Source: JBDRNO01 sp043811005 (GTDB taxonomy: Bacteria; Bacteroidota; Bacteroidia; NORP154). Taken from it: 18,983 bases of DNA. The stretch's first letter is position 1. Every line of letters starts with the position of its first letter. The stretch lies in assembly GCA_043811005.1 (NCBI GenBank), contig JBDRNO010000156.1:1-18983 (forward strand), written 5' to 3'. Below, piece after piece: positions 1 to 7,870 of this stretch. The translations under genes were made by a program, and so were the position numbers. A model generated the notes under the pieces. That model saw only the letters and a program-made list of their open reading frames with translations. It searched no databases and was not told where the DNA came from.

Positions 1-70
1 TGCATATAATTGGTTTGTATTTTTGGGCAATTATTCCGAATAAAACAAAATACTTTCACCAATAATTTAC

Positions 71-78
71 TATCTTTA
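71..78 (+). promoter_or_regulatory. Probable -7 promoter box of operon A
   Basis: TATCTTTA matches the Bacteroidota -7 consensus TAnnTTTG at all but the last base. It lies only 8 bases before the ATG at 87, so a transcript starting 5-8 bases downstream would be almost leaderless. I found no convincing -33 TTTG at the usual spacing. It is the only good box upstream of the first gene. Confidence 0.4.
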
Positions 79-86
79 CACCCTCA

Positions 87-482
87 ATGTCAAAAAAAAT
101 CTTCATAACGACAATATTATTATTCGCTTTCTCATTCGTATTGGTGCATAATTTTATTCCTCACCACCAACACGATGAAATTTCAGAGATTGTACATCAT
201 CACGACAAACAAGAACATCAGGATCATGATATAGGACTATTATGTTTCTTTTCACACCTATGTCATAACGATATTACTTGTAAATATTCATATATACCAA
301 GCTACTGTCGTAATTTACAAAAAACACAAATCACTAAAAAGTTTATTGAAATTTCCAACTTTCTTCATAGTCAACTAAAAATATCTTTTAAACCCAAACC
401 TGTTTACAACTTCTTTTTAATTGCAACGCAATCTTTCCCATTAACACATTACCTGAGAGGCCCCCCTGCATTTATTGCATAA
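87..482 (+). CDS. Small exported His/Cys-rich protein, first gene of metal-efflux operon A
   Basis: This 131-residue protein has an N-terminal hydrophobic segment (residues 5-20) that reads as a signal peptide or anchor. It is followed by a histidine-rich stretch (residues 21-47, with H21, H26, H27, H29, H37-H39, H44 and H47) and a cysteine/histidine cluster (C53, H57, C59, H60, C65, C74). The C-terminus carries a short LRGPPAF motif. Cys and His at this density outside the inner membrane suggest metal binding in the periplasm. Small proteins of this look precede RND efflux genes in other Bacteroidota, though I cannot assign a named family. It is first in a same-strand series of five genes ending at 7236, and 112 bases separate it from the next gene. 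A role in metal delivery or sensing is inference. Confidence 0.75.
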   Translation: MSKKIFITTILLFAFSFVLVHNFIPHHQHDEISEIVHHHDKQEHQDHDIGLLCFFSHLCHNDITCKYSYIPSYCRNLQKTQITKKFIEISNFLHSQLKISFKPKPVYNFFLIATQSFPLTHYLRGPPAFIA

Positions 483-594
483 TCAGGGACATAATTTATC
501 CCACATTTACTGTCTATCCTAAATCCATTCAATCCTGAATTTTCAGGGAGGAATGACCTTATTTATTCTATATAACATTACAAAATCATTACTG

Positions 595-2109
595 ATGATG
601 AATAAACTAATTATTTCGTTCGTTTCTATTGCAGCATTATTAGCAAGTTGCAATAATGGCAGCCATGAACATGGAGAAGAAGCACATACCGGGACTGAAC
701 CAGAACCGCTTGCCTACACCCTCTACACCGATAAAACAGAGCTATTTGTAGAGTTTAAACCCTTAGTTGCAGGTAACGTCTCCAAATTTGCAGCCCACTT
801 CACCAAATTGGGAAAAAACTTCAAGGCGATTACAGAAGGTTCTGTGACTGTCGGTTTAATTGGAAACAAAAAACAACCCGACAATAAAGTTGACAGCCCC
901 TCATCTCCGGGAATATTCCGGTTTACTTTGAAGCCCGAAAATGCCGGAATATATCAGTTGGTTTTTGACATCCAGACCAAAGAATTTTCTGATACAATTA
1001 CAATAGACAACATTACAGTTTATCCTGATACGGAAACCGCATTAGCAAATCAAAAGGAAGACACAGCAGAAGAAGAAGTTGTTTATTTAAAAGAACAAGC
1101 ATGGAAAATAGAATTTGCCAATATGGAAGTAAAAAGGCAGCCCTTTACTGAAATCATCAAAACCACAGGGCAAATCCTATCTGCACAATGTGATGAAGTA
1201 ATCATAACCGCAAAAAGCAACGGCATCATTACATTCGGAAACAATAAAAAGCTAATTGGCTCTGCTGTAATTTCAGGTGAAACACTATTAACAATTTCGG
1301 GAAGTGGCTTAACAGAAGATAATTTAGACACCAAATACAAAGAAGCAAAAGCCAACTACGAGAAAAGCAAAACCGATTTGGAAAGAGCCAAAGAACTGAT
1401 AAAAGACAACATCATTTCACAGAAAAAATTTCAGGAAATAAAGCTCCGGCATGAAAATGCTCAAACCGCTTTCAATACCATTGCAAATAATTACACCATA
1501 AGCGGACAGAAAATCACATCACCAATACAAGGCTATATAAAAAATGTGAGGGTACGCGAAGGGCAGTATGTTGAAATCGGGCAACCAATCGCAAGTGTTT
1601 CTCAAAACCGCACACTCATTTTAAAAGCCGAGGTGCCTCAAAAGCATTTCTCAAAGCTCAACAGCATTTCATCAGCCAATTTCAAAACCACTTATGATGG
1701 TAAAATTTACAGCACAGACAGCTTGAACGGCAAGCTCATTTCTTATGGGAAAAACACTAATGATAACGCTTATTATATACCTGTGAACTTTGAAATAGAT
1801 AATAAAGGCGAAATCATTCCCGGTTCATTTATAGAGGTTTTTCTTAAAACAAATATGATTAAAGATGCCCTGGTAATTCCTTATTCAGCGCTTTTAGAAG
1901 AACAGGGAAATTATTTTGCATATATACAAACATCAGGAGAAGGATTCCAAAAGCGTGAATTAATACTCGGAGCCAATGACGGTATGTATGTACAGGTGTT
2001 ATCAGGTATAAAGGAAAGTGAAAGAGTAGTTACTAAAGGCGTATATCGTATAAAACTGGCTGCAATGTCTTCAGCATTACCTGATAACCACGGCGGGCAT
2101 GCACATTAA
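595..2109 (+). CDS. RND efflux membrane-fusion (periplasmic adaptor) lipoprotein
   Basis: The product is the periplasmic adaptor linking the RND pump at 2855 to the outer-membrane channel at 6043. With the start at 595 it has 504 residues; 598 is equally possible. The frame is open back to an ATG at 553, but only the 595/598 starts put a compact lipoprotein signal at the N-terminus, with lipobox LASC and C19. The AGGGAGG at 545-551 is one base from 553, too close to act as a ribosome site. The mature N-terminus is His/acid-rich (H24, H26, H31) and the protein ends HGGHAH, as expected of metal-linked adaptors. An alpha-helical hairpin of roughly residues 245-300 sits between lipoyl-like halves, followed by beta-barrel and membrane-proximal segments (HlyD/CusB fold). 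A predicted beta-rich domain precedes the hairpin. Confidence 0.9.
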   Translation: MMNKLIISFVSIAALLASCNNGSHEHGEEAHTGTEPEPLAYTLYTDKTELFVEFKPLVAGNVSKFAAHFTKLGKNFKAITEGSVTVGLIGNKKQPDNKVDSPSSPGIFRFTLKPENAGIYQLVFDIQTKEFSDTITIDNITVYPDTETALANQKEDTAEEEVVYLKEQAWKIEFANMEVKRQPFTEIIKTTGQILSAQCDEVIITAKSNGIITFGNNKKLIGSAVISGETLLTISGSGLTEDNLDTKYKEAKANYEKSKTDLERAKELIKDNIISQKKFQEIKLRHENAQTAFNTIANNYTISGQKITSPIQGYIKNVRVREGQYVEIGQPIASVSQNRTLILKAEVPQKHFSKLNSISSANFKTTYDGKIYSTDSLNGKLISYGKNTNDNAYYIPVNFEIDNKGEIIPGSFIEVFLKTNMIKDALVIPYSALLEEQGNYFAYIQTSGEGFQKRELILGANDGMYVQVLSGIKESERVVTKGVYRIKLAAMSSALPDNHGGHAH

Positions 2110-2116
2110 GGACATA

Positions 2117-2143
2117 GCCCCCCACTTCGTAAGTGTGAGGGGC
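2117..2143 (+). other. Hairpin between adaptor gene and barrel gene
   Basis: GCCCC (2117-2121) pairs with GGGGC (2139-2143), and CACTT (2123-2127) pairs with AAGTG (2131-2135) around a CGT loop, with small bulges between the two stems. No T-run follows, so it is not a typical intrinsic terminator. It could lower read-through or stabilise the upstream mRNA end inside operon A. Confidence 0.4.
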
Positions 2144-2186
2144 AAAGCTTTGCAAATTAATTAAACCTGAATATCGATTAACTGAT

Positions 2187-2858
2187 ATGATTAAAATAAT
2201 TTTAATAACATTCACAATCATTTTAGGACTAAACAGTATAATAGCAGCACAGGAGTGCGGGCCATCCTGTCCTGTTTGTTCAGGTACAGCAGATGGTTCT
2301 CTTCTTGCTCAAAAATCATTTTTGTTCAAGGGAATGTATATTCCCTCCGGAGAGGAAGAATATGGTGTATTGAATATACGTTATGGTGCATTCAAATGGT
2401 TAGATGTGGGGGTTGGTTATAACATTAAAGCTGAAAAAATAGTATGGAATGCAAGAGTACAACTATTAAAAGAAAAAGAAGACAGCTTACAACCGGGACT
2501 AATACTTGGTACAGGAAGTGTAAGAACAGGCAGCAGTGACCAGTCGGTTTATTTTCATCTTACAAAAGCCAAAGAATTTTCTGAAAATTTCGGTTTACGT
2601 CTGACATGTGGAATAGCAAGTCTTGTACCCGAATTTAATGAAATATATGGCTTGGCAGGTTTAACTTTTATTATTGCCGAAAAATTCAGCCCTTTTGTGA
2701 ATTTTGACGGTAAAAACTTTCATGAAGGAATTTCATGGATAGCTACAGACTGGCTTTCTGTTGCCGTATTACTAATTGAAAGTAAGGATCCGGCAATTTC
2801 TGTTGGAATTCGCTGGAGTTTGCCAAATTCTGAATTAAAAAAACAAAAAATAATATGA
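2187..2858 (+). CDS. Exported probable small beta-barrel protein with CxxxCxxC motif, unknown function
   Basis: This 223-residue protein starts with a clear signal peptide (residues 1-21, cleavage near AA-Q22). A cysteine motif follows at the mature N-terminus: C24, C28 and C31 with intervening Gly, Pro and Ser. The rest alternates short amphipathic strands rich in Gly, aromatic and charged residues (residues 45-215) and ends in a strand-like IRWSLP segment plus a lysine-rich tail. That pattern fits a small outer-membrane beta-barrel, but I recognise no named family. The gene overlaps the RND permease by four bases (ATGA), so the two are probably translationally coupled, which makes an accessory role in the same efflux process likely. 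Metal binding by the three cysteines is inference from the motif and neighbours. Confidence 0.75.
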   Translation: MIKIILITFTIILGLNSIIAAQECGPSCPVCSGTADGSLLAQKSFLFKGMYIPSGEEEYGVLNIRYGAFKWLDVGVGYNIKAEKIVWNARVQLLKEKEDSLQPGLILGTGSVRTGSSDQSVYFHLTKAKEFSENFGLRLTCGIASLVPEFNEIYGLAGLTFIIAEKFSPFVNFDGKNFHEGISWIATDWLSVAVLLIESKDPAISVGIRWSLPNSELKKQKII

Positions 2859-5800
2859 TAAGTACAATAATAAACTATTCATTACAACACAGGTTTATTA
2901 TCCTGGTTGCAGCTATATTATTGATAATAGCCGGAATTTATATTACTTCTGATATGGAAGTAGATATTTTTCCTGACCTTAATGCTCCTACTGTTGTTGT
3001 AATGACAGAAGCACACGGGATGGCGCCCGAAGAAGTGGAAAAACTGGTTTCATTTCCTATAGAAACAGCCGTAAACGGAGCAGCTGGCATACGTAGAGTT
3101 CGTTCTTCATCATCAATGGGCTTTTCAACTGTGTGGGTTGAGTTTAATTGGGGGATAGATATCTATAACGCAAGACAGACAGTAAGCGAAAAATTAATGA
3201 CCATTTCTGACAAATTGCCAAAAGGCGTTGGAAATCCGACTATTGCACCTCAATCATCCCTTTTAGGTGAAATAATGATTTTTAGTTTAACATCAGATAC
3301 AACAAATGCAATGGAGTTAAGAACTATTGCTGAATGGATCATAAGACCACGTCTTTTATCCGTTGGAGGTGTTGCACAGATAACAATTATCGGGGGAGAG
3401 TTCAAGCAATACCAAATTCTTGCTGACCCACAAAAAATGAGATATTACAACGTATCCTTAAATGAACTGATAAATACCTGTGAAGAATCTAACGAAAATG
3501 TTCCGGGTGGATTTATCAACGAATTTGGAAATAAATATATTATCAGTGGAATTGGTAGAACTAATAAAGTTAATGAAATTGGTAATTCTGTTATTAAAAT
3601 GGTTGATAATGTTCCTGTAAAAGTAGAAGATGTATCTGAGATTATCATTGGTGCAGCGCCAAAAATTGGAGATGGTTCATACAGAGGAAAGGAAGCTGTT
3701 GTGATTACTGTTACGAAACAGCCCGATATTAATACACTTGAGCTTACAGAAAATTTGAATGAAGCTATTACTGATATTAATAAAAATTTATCAAATGACA
3801 TTACTTTCAATACAGACATTTTTGAACAGGCAAATTTCATTAAGATTGCTATTAATAATGTAAAAAAAGCACTTATAGAAGGTTGTATTTTCGTTATAAT
3901 AATTTTGTTGCTGTTTCTGATGAATTACAGGACAACACTGATATCTTTAGTTGCAATTCCTCTTTCGCTCCTTGTAGCCATCATCGCACTAAAAGCTTTA
4001 GGTTTAACAATCAATACAATGAGTTTAGGTGGAATGACTATTGCTATTGGTTCTATAGTTGATGATGCAATCATTGTTGTTGAAAATGCTTTTAAGCGAC
4101 TGAAAGAAAATGCAGGAAAATTACAGGAAAATATGGAAAAACCATTGAAAGTGATTTTTGATGCTACAAAAGAAATTATGGCATCAATTTTAAATGCAAC
4201 ACTGATAATTATTATTGCATTTATCCCTTTATTTTTTCTAAGCGGAATGGAAGGAAGAATGTTAAAGCCCCTCGGTATTTCATTTATTGTTGCACTTTTT
4301 GCTTCATTGATAGTGGCTGTAACCATAACACCTGTTCTTTGCAGCTATTTGCTAACTAATAATAAAAAACTCCTGAAACAACAAAAAGGTAGCTGGTTGG
4401 CGAGAAATCTGACTTTTATATATGAAATAGGTTTAAAAAAAGTATTACAAGTAAAAAAGACAGCTTTAGGGATTGCTTTTATTATATTTCTATTTACCAT
4501 AATTTTATTTTTTACTTTCGGTAGAAGTTTCCTACCACCATTTAATGAAGGGGCGCTGGCGATTAACATATTCTCTATGCCTGGTATTTCCCTTGAAGAG
4601 TCTAATAAAATTGGTAAACAAGCGGAAGAAATTTTATTAACTTTACCTGAGGTAATCACAACTTCCCGAAAAACCGGCAGGGCAGAACTGGCTGAACACT
4701 CTTTTGGTGTAAATGTATCTGAAATAGAAACACCATTTGAATTAAAAGACCGTTCAAGAGCCAATTTTTTGAGTGATCTGCGGAAAAAGCTTAATTCTAT
4801 CTCAGGAATAACAGTTGAAGTAGGGCAGCCTATAAGCCATCGTATCAGCCACATGGTTTCAGGATCAGAAGCAAATATTGCAATTAAGCTGTTTGGAACT
4901 GATTTGAATAAAATGTTCTCTTTCGCAAATGAAATAAAAGCAAACATCAAGGATATAGAAGGAATTGCGGATTTAAATGTTGAACAACAGGTTGAAATTC
5001 CCCAAATTCAAATTAAACCAAAACGTGATATGCTGTCAAAATTCGGAATCCCTTTAAAAGAGTTTACTCAGTTTATTGATTATGCGTTTGCAGGGGAAAA
5101 AATATCAGATGTCTTTGAACAAGAGAAATCATTTGATTTAATATTACGGTATAACCAAGAAAACAGAGATAATATAGATGCAATCCAAAATGCAATGATT
5201 GATACACATTATGGTACAAAAATTCCTTTACATTATGTAGCTGATATTCGTTCAACTTCTGGCCCGAATACAATTAGCCGTGAAAATGTACAGCGTAAAA
5301 TTGTAGTTTCTGTTAATGTTGCTGAGCGGGACATAGGGAGCGTAGTAAACGATATTCAACACAGAATAGACCAAAACATAACACTTCCTGAAAACTACAG
5401 AATTGAATATGGCGGGCAATTTGAAAGCGCAGCAAAAACCACACGAATTCTATTGTTTACTTCTTTATTTGCAATTCTAATCATTTTCTTAATTCTTTAC
5501 CATGAATTCAAAAACTCAAAAATCGCAGGCATAATCCTGCTTAATCTACCTTTAGCTCTTATCGGCGGGGTTTTAAGTATTTGGTTTTCATCGGAAGTTA
5601 TCAGTATTCCTGCAATTATTGGTTTTATCACTTTGTTTGGTATTGCAACCCGGAATGGAATACTTTTAGTTTCCCGTTATGAGCATTTAAATGAAGAAGG
5701 GATAAAACTATACGACAGGGTAATCAAAGGTTCCTTAGACCGTTTAAATCCTATTTTAATGACTGCATTATGTGCTGCTTTAGCACTTATTCCGCTTACA

Positions 5801-5956
5801 ATTGCAGGTGATAAACCGGGCAATGAAATTCAAAGTCCTATGGCAATTGTCATTTTAGGGGGCTTACTCAGTTCAACCCTTTTAAATATGTTCATCGTTC
5901 CCGTTGTTTATTACATTACAAATAATAGAAATGACAAACAAAAAAATCACAACTAA
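2855..5956 (+). CDS. Heavy-metal RND efflux permease (CzcA/CusA-like), substrate unassigned
   Basis: This 1033-residue inner-membrane proton/substrate antiporter has the normal length of HME-type RND permeases. TM1 is at residues 14-31, followed by the family signature around DIFPDLNAPTV. The TM4 proton-relay segment carries D403, D404 and E410, and the second half repeats the fold (FLPPFNEG; final TM bundle about residues 860-1025). At the three sites where Cu/Ag pumps have export methionines, I see Met only just off the first site. The third site aligns to H666, in a stretch that also contains H662 and M667. The pump is therefore unlikely to be a standard Cu(I)/Ag(I) exporter; a divalent metal is plausible but unproven. 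It starts inside the stop codon of the barrel gene. Its own stop lies at the edge of a decayed inverted repeat. Confidence 0.93.
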   Translation: MISTIINYSLQHRFIILVAAILLIIAGIYITSDMEVDIFPDLNAPTVVVMTEAHGMAPEEVEKLVSFPIETAVNGAAGIRRVRSSSSMGFSTVWVEFNWGIDIYNARQTVSEKLMTISDKLPKGVGNPTIAPQSSLLGEIMIFSLTSDTTNAMELRTIAEWIIRPRLLSVGGVAQITIIGGEFKQYQILADPQKMRYYNVSLNELINTCEESNENVPGGFINEFGNKYIISGIGRTNKVNEIGNSVIKMVDNVPVKVEDVSEIIIGAAPKIGDGSYRGKEAVVITVTKQPDINTLELTENLNEAITDINKNLSNDITFNTDIFEQANFIKIAINNVKKALIEGCIFVIIILLLFLMNYRTTLISLVAIPLSLLVAIIALKALGLTINTMSLGGMTIAIGSIVDDAIIVVENAFKRLKENAGKLQENMEKPLKVIFDATKEIMASILNATLIIIIAFIPLFFLSGMEGRMLKPLGISFIVALFASLIVAVTITPVLCSYLLTNNKKLLKQQKGSWLARNLTFIYEIGLKKVLQVKKTALGIAFIIFLFTIILFFTFGRSFLPPFNEGALAINIFSMPGISLEESNKIGKQAEEILLTLPEVITTSRKTGRAELAEHSFGVNVSEIETPFELKDRSRANFLSDLRKKLNSISGITVEVGQPISHRISHMVSGSEANIAIKLFGTDLNKMFSFANEIKANIKDIEGIADLNVEQQVEIPQIQIKPKRDMLSKFGIPLKEFTQFIDYAFAGEKISDVFEQEKSFDLILRYNQENRDNIDAIQNAMIDTHYGTKIPLHYVADIRSTSGPNTISRENVQRKIVVSVNVAERDIGSVVNDIQHRIDQNITLPENYRIEYGGQFESAAKTTRILLFTSLFAILIIFLILYHEFKNSKIAGIILLNLPLALIGGVLSIWFSSEVISIPAIIGFITLFGIATRNGILLVSRYEHLNEEGIKLYDRVIKGSLDRLNPILMTALCAALALIPLTIAGDKPGNEIQSPMAIVILGGLLSSTLLNMFIVPVVYYITNNRNDKQKNHN

Positions 5957-6030
5957 GACACGCAGAACACTCAGAAGCACTAAGAAAAATCCCTTAGTGA
6001 AACTAGGTGTATCTATTGTTTGAGTGGTAA
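5948..6030. repeat. Decayed inverted repeat between permease and channel genes
   Basis: A left arm built of ACTAAGACAC/AGCACTAAG-like units (5948-5983) is followed by a right arm that reads as its imperfect reverse complement (5992-6030). It begins inside the last codons and stop of the permease gene and ends just before the channel gene. The pattern belongs to the CACTAA(G/A)ACAC-type intergenic repeats often seen in Bacteroidota. A second, better preserved copy is at 18278-18357. Confidence 0.5.
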
Positions 6031-6042
6031 AAATTAAAAAAA

Positions 6043-7236
6043 ATGAAAACCAACATCCGTCATTTTGCATTTATTGCTTTAATATTAATAGCATCAAACA
6101 TTAAAGCCCAGAATTCAGTAGACAATATACTTTCTGAAATAGCAAAAAACAACAAATCAATCATTGCCAACAAGCAATATTGGGAAGCAAAAAAGCTGCA
6201 ATATAAAACCGGTTTAACGCCCTATAATCCATCCATAGAATACGATTATTTGAAAGGTACACCCGCAAATGCCGGTAATCAAACAGAATTTTACATCCTG
6301 CAATCCTTTGATTTTCCAACCACATACATAAAGAAAAAGCAGGTCGCAGTCAGGCAAATCGCACAAGCCGACTTTCAACTAGCAGCTTACAGGCAAGACA
6401 TTCTCCTTAAAGCAAAGCAGCATTGCATTAAATTGATTTACCTCAATAAAAAACAAGCAGAGCTGGCAAGACGGCTGCAAAATGCTGAAAAGCTAAATAA
6501 TGACTATCAAAAAAAATTAGACAAAGGAGATGCAAGCAGATTAGACGTAAACAAAGCAAAACTTCAACTGCTCAACCTACAAAACGATTTACGTCTTAAC
6601 ACAAGCCAAATCAATCAACTCAATCAAAAAATAACCGGGTTGAATGGAGGAACTGCCATCCGCCAGCTGGCGGATGATACTGTTTATTCGTTAATTTCTG
6701 CTATTACCGATTTTTCAACCTTAGCAAGCACTATTGAGGCAAACGACCCTGTTTTAAAATCACTTGAACAGCAAAAAGAAATAAATCTAAAACAAGTGCA
6801 ACTATGCAAGGCATTAGCATTGCCCAAAATGGAAACCGGCTATCATTCACAAGCCATCCTGGATCAAAATTTCCAGGGAGCATTTTTTGGAATTACTATT
6901 CCATTGTGGGAAAACAAAAACACCGTGAAGTTTCAAAAAGCACAGGTACTTTTCAGCGAATTACAAGTTGAGCAGCATAAAAACGAACACTCCTACGAAA
7001 CCCGGCAACTCTATGAAAATTACCAAAACCTGAAAATCACCTTAGACGAATATCAACAACTATTAAGTACCATAAACAACACGGAACTATTGGATAAAGC
7101 ATTGAAACTGGGAGAAATATCGTCCATTGAATACTTTCTGGAGATAAGTTATTTCTACAGCTCTTATGACAAATACCTGGAATTAGAAAAGGAATATCAT
7201 CAAACTATTGCAGAATTGTATAAATATCAGTTGTAG
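6043..7236 (+). CDS. TolC-family outer-membrane efflux channel of operon A
   Basis: This 397-residue protein has a signal peptide (residues 1-22, ending IKA-Q) and the two long heptad-rich coiled-coil regions of an outer-membrane efflux protein. The first lies at about residues 85-200, with repeated Gln/Asn/Lys-rich helices. The second lies at about 285-395. It forms the exit duct for the permease and adaptor of the same operon and is the last gene of operon A, 86 bases after the permease stop. It is slightly shorter than typical CusC/CzcC (about 420-450 residues). A 20-bp perfect palindrome (6657-6676) lies in frame between the two halves and encodes part of the segment AIRQLADD, which looks like an inserted repeat unit tolerated in a loop. 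Confidence 0.9.
   Translation: MKTNIRHFAFIALILIASNIKAQNSVDNILSEIAKNNKSIIANKQYWEAKKLQYKTGLTPYNPSIEYDYLKGTPANAGNQTEFYILQSFDFPTTYIKKKQVAVRQIAQADFQLAAYRQDILLKAKQHCIKLIYLNKKQAELARRLQNAEKLNNDYQKKLDKGDASRLDVNKAKLQLLNLQNDLRLNTSQINQLNQKITGLNGGTAIRQLADDTVYSLISAITDFSTLASTIEANDPVLKSLEQQKEINLKQVQLCKALALPKMETGYHSQAILDQNFQGAFFGITIPLWENKNTVKFQKAQVLFSELQVEQHKNEHSYETRQLYENYQNLKITLDEYQQLLSTINNTELLDKALKLGEISSIEYFLEISYFYSSYDKYLELEKEYHQTIAELYKYQL
6657..6676. repeat. Perfect 20-bp palindrome inside the channel gene
   Basis: CATCCGCCAGCTGGCGGATG is identical to its reverse complement. It is much more GC-rich than the surrounding coding sequence. The CCGCCAGCTGGCGG core is one I associate with dispersed repeats, here carried in frame within the coding sequence. 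Confidence 0.7.
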
Positions 7237-7310
7237 GTTTAGCATAATCCGGACAAACCAGAACCAAAAAAGGTTAATATATTCAAATCAATATTTCTCC
7301 CGCAAAGCTC

Positions 7311-7352
7311 GCCCTGTGGAATTGCTTCTCACCCTACGGGATTCCACAGGGC
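7311..7352. repeat. Long perfect hairpin between the two convergent operons
   Basis: GCCCTGTGGAAT (7311-7322) and ATTCCACAGGGC (7341-7352) are exact 12-base inverted repeats around an 18-base loop that itself contains CACCCTACGGG. It sits 74 bases after the channel gene and 128 bases from the end of the receptor remnant on the other strand. No T-run follows on either strand, so a terminator role is possible but not typical. It may instead be a repeat element. The rest of 7237-7479 shows no gene. Confidence 0.55.
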
Positions 7353-7479
7353 AAGCAAAGGGTGCAAAGATTTGTTTTAAAACAGATATTTATTGAAATT
7401 TGTTATTTGCATTTGTGAGCACCATTAATAAATATTATCAATCAAAAAACGGTAAAGAGTTTGCTTTTTTTTAAGAGAA

Positions 7480-7599
7480 TTATTTAATCCGGTATCTCAG
7501 TCCTACATAAGTGGTTCTTCCAAAAATCGGCCCCCATATTAATGAGCTGTCAAAATAGGGGCTGAACGGCTGGTTATAAGCTAATACCGGGTCTTTTTG
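7480..7599 (-). pseudogene. C-terminal remnant of a TonB-dependent receptor
   Basis: On the minus strand a 39-codon frame follows an in-frame TAG and ends at TAA (7480-7482). It reads as the last strands of a TonB-dependent receptor: SPYFDSSLIWGPIFGR, then TTYVGLRYRIK and stop. A 'GPxxGRxxYxGxRY' ending closed by a basic residue is the usual C-terminus of Bacteroidota receptors. Nothing else of the roughly 700-residue protein is present. Upstream sequence is the metal-binding lipoprotein gene, which ends at 7611. The junction must lie within about 20 bases of 7600, so a deletion removed nearly the whole receptor. TonB receptors often accompany copper cassettes in this phylum, so this was probably the terminal gene of operon B. 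Confidence 0.7.
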
Positions 7600-7610
7600 C
7601 TAACTTCCAA

Positions 7611-7835
7611 TTATTTTTCCACCAAGTCCATACCGCAAACAGGGCAAGCGCCTGCCTCCTTATATGTTTTGTCACCTTCGCATTTCATCGGACAGATATA
7701 AGCCGTTTCCTTTTCTACTTGTTCCTGTTCGGGGTCGGTCTCTTTATCTCCGTTTGAACTTCCACAGCTTGTAAACAAAGCTGTTCCAAGTGCAAATGCA
7801 TTAGCTGTAACTAATATTAAAACTTGTTTTTTTAT
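7611..7835 (-). CDS. Small heavy-metal-binding-domain lipoprotein with an ATA start codon
   Basis: The frame runs from ATA (7833-7835) to TAA (7611-7613) and encodes 74 residues. They form a lysine-started hydrophobic signal (KKQVLILVTANAFALG), a lipobox-like LFTSC with C24, an acidic linker (residues 30-43), and a heavy-metal-binding domain with C48, M50, C52, C64, C67 and M69 (YICPMKCEG, then ACPVCGMDLVE). An in-frame TAA lies four codons before the ATA, and no ATG, GTG or TTG gives a complete signal peptide. ATA AAA AAA replaces the expected ATG AAA AAA. The codons, signal and domain all look functional, so either ATA is used as a rare start or a single G-to-A change has silenced the gene. 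The same domain occurs in the adaptor at 8414-10213. It probably binds Cu/Ag in the periplasm. Confidence 0.75.
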   Translation of the reverse strand: MKKQVLILVTANAFALGTALFTSCGSSNGDKETDPEQEQVEKETAYICPMKCEGDKTYKEAGACPVCGMDLVEK

Positions 7836-7870
7836 GACTGTTGATTATTAAAGATTAAACATTGATTAAA

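Noticed and set aside
4345..4950. 201-codon open frame on the minus strand inside the operon A pump gene
   Set aside because: It lies antisense to conserved pump sequence and has no recognisable domain. Its openness follows from the codon use of the real gene.
5948..6030. CRISPR-like array from short repeated AC-rich units
   Set aside because: The units are degenerate, arranged as two inverted arms, and lack regular spacers.
7208..7396. 62-codon open frame after the channel gene, spanning the hairpin
   Set aside because: It overlaps the end of the channel gene, has no family features, and reads through an inverted repeat.
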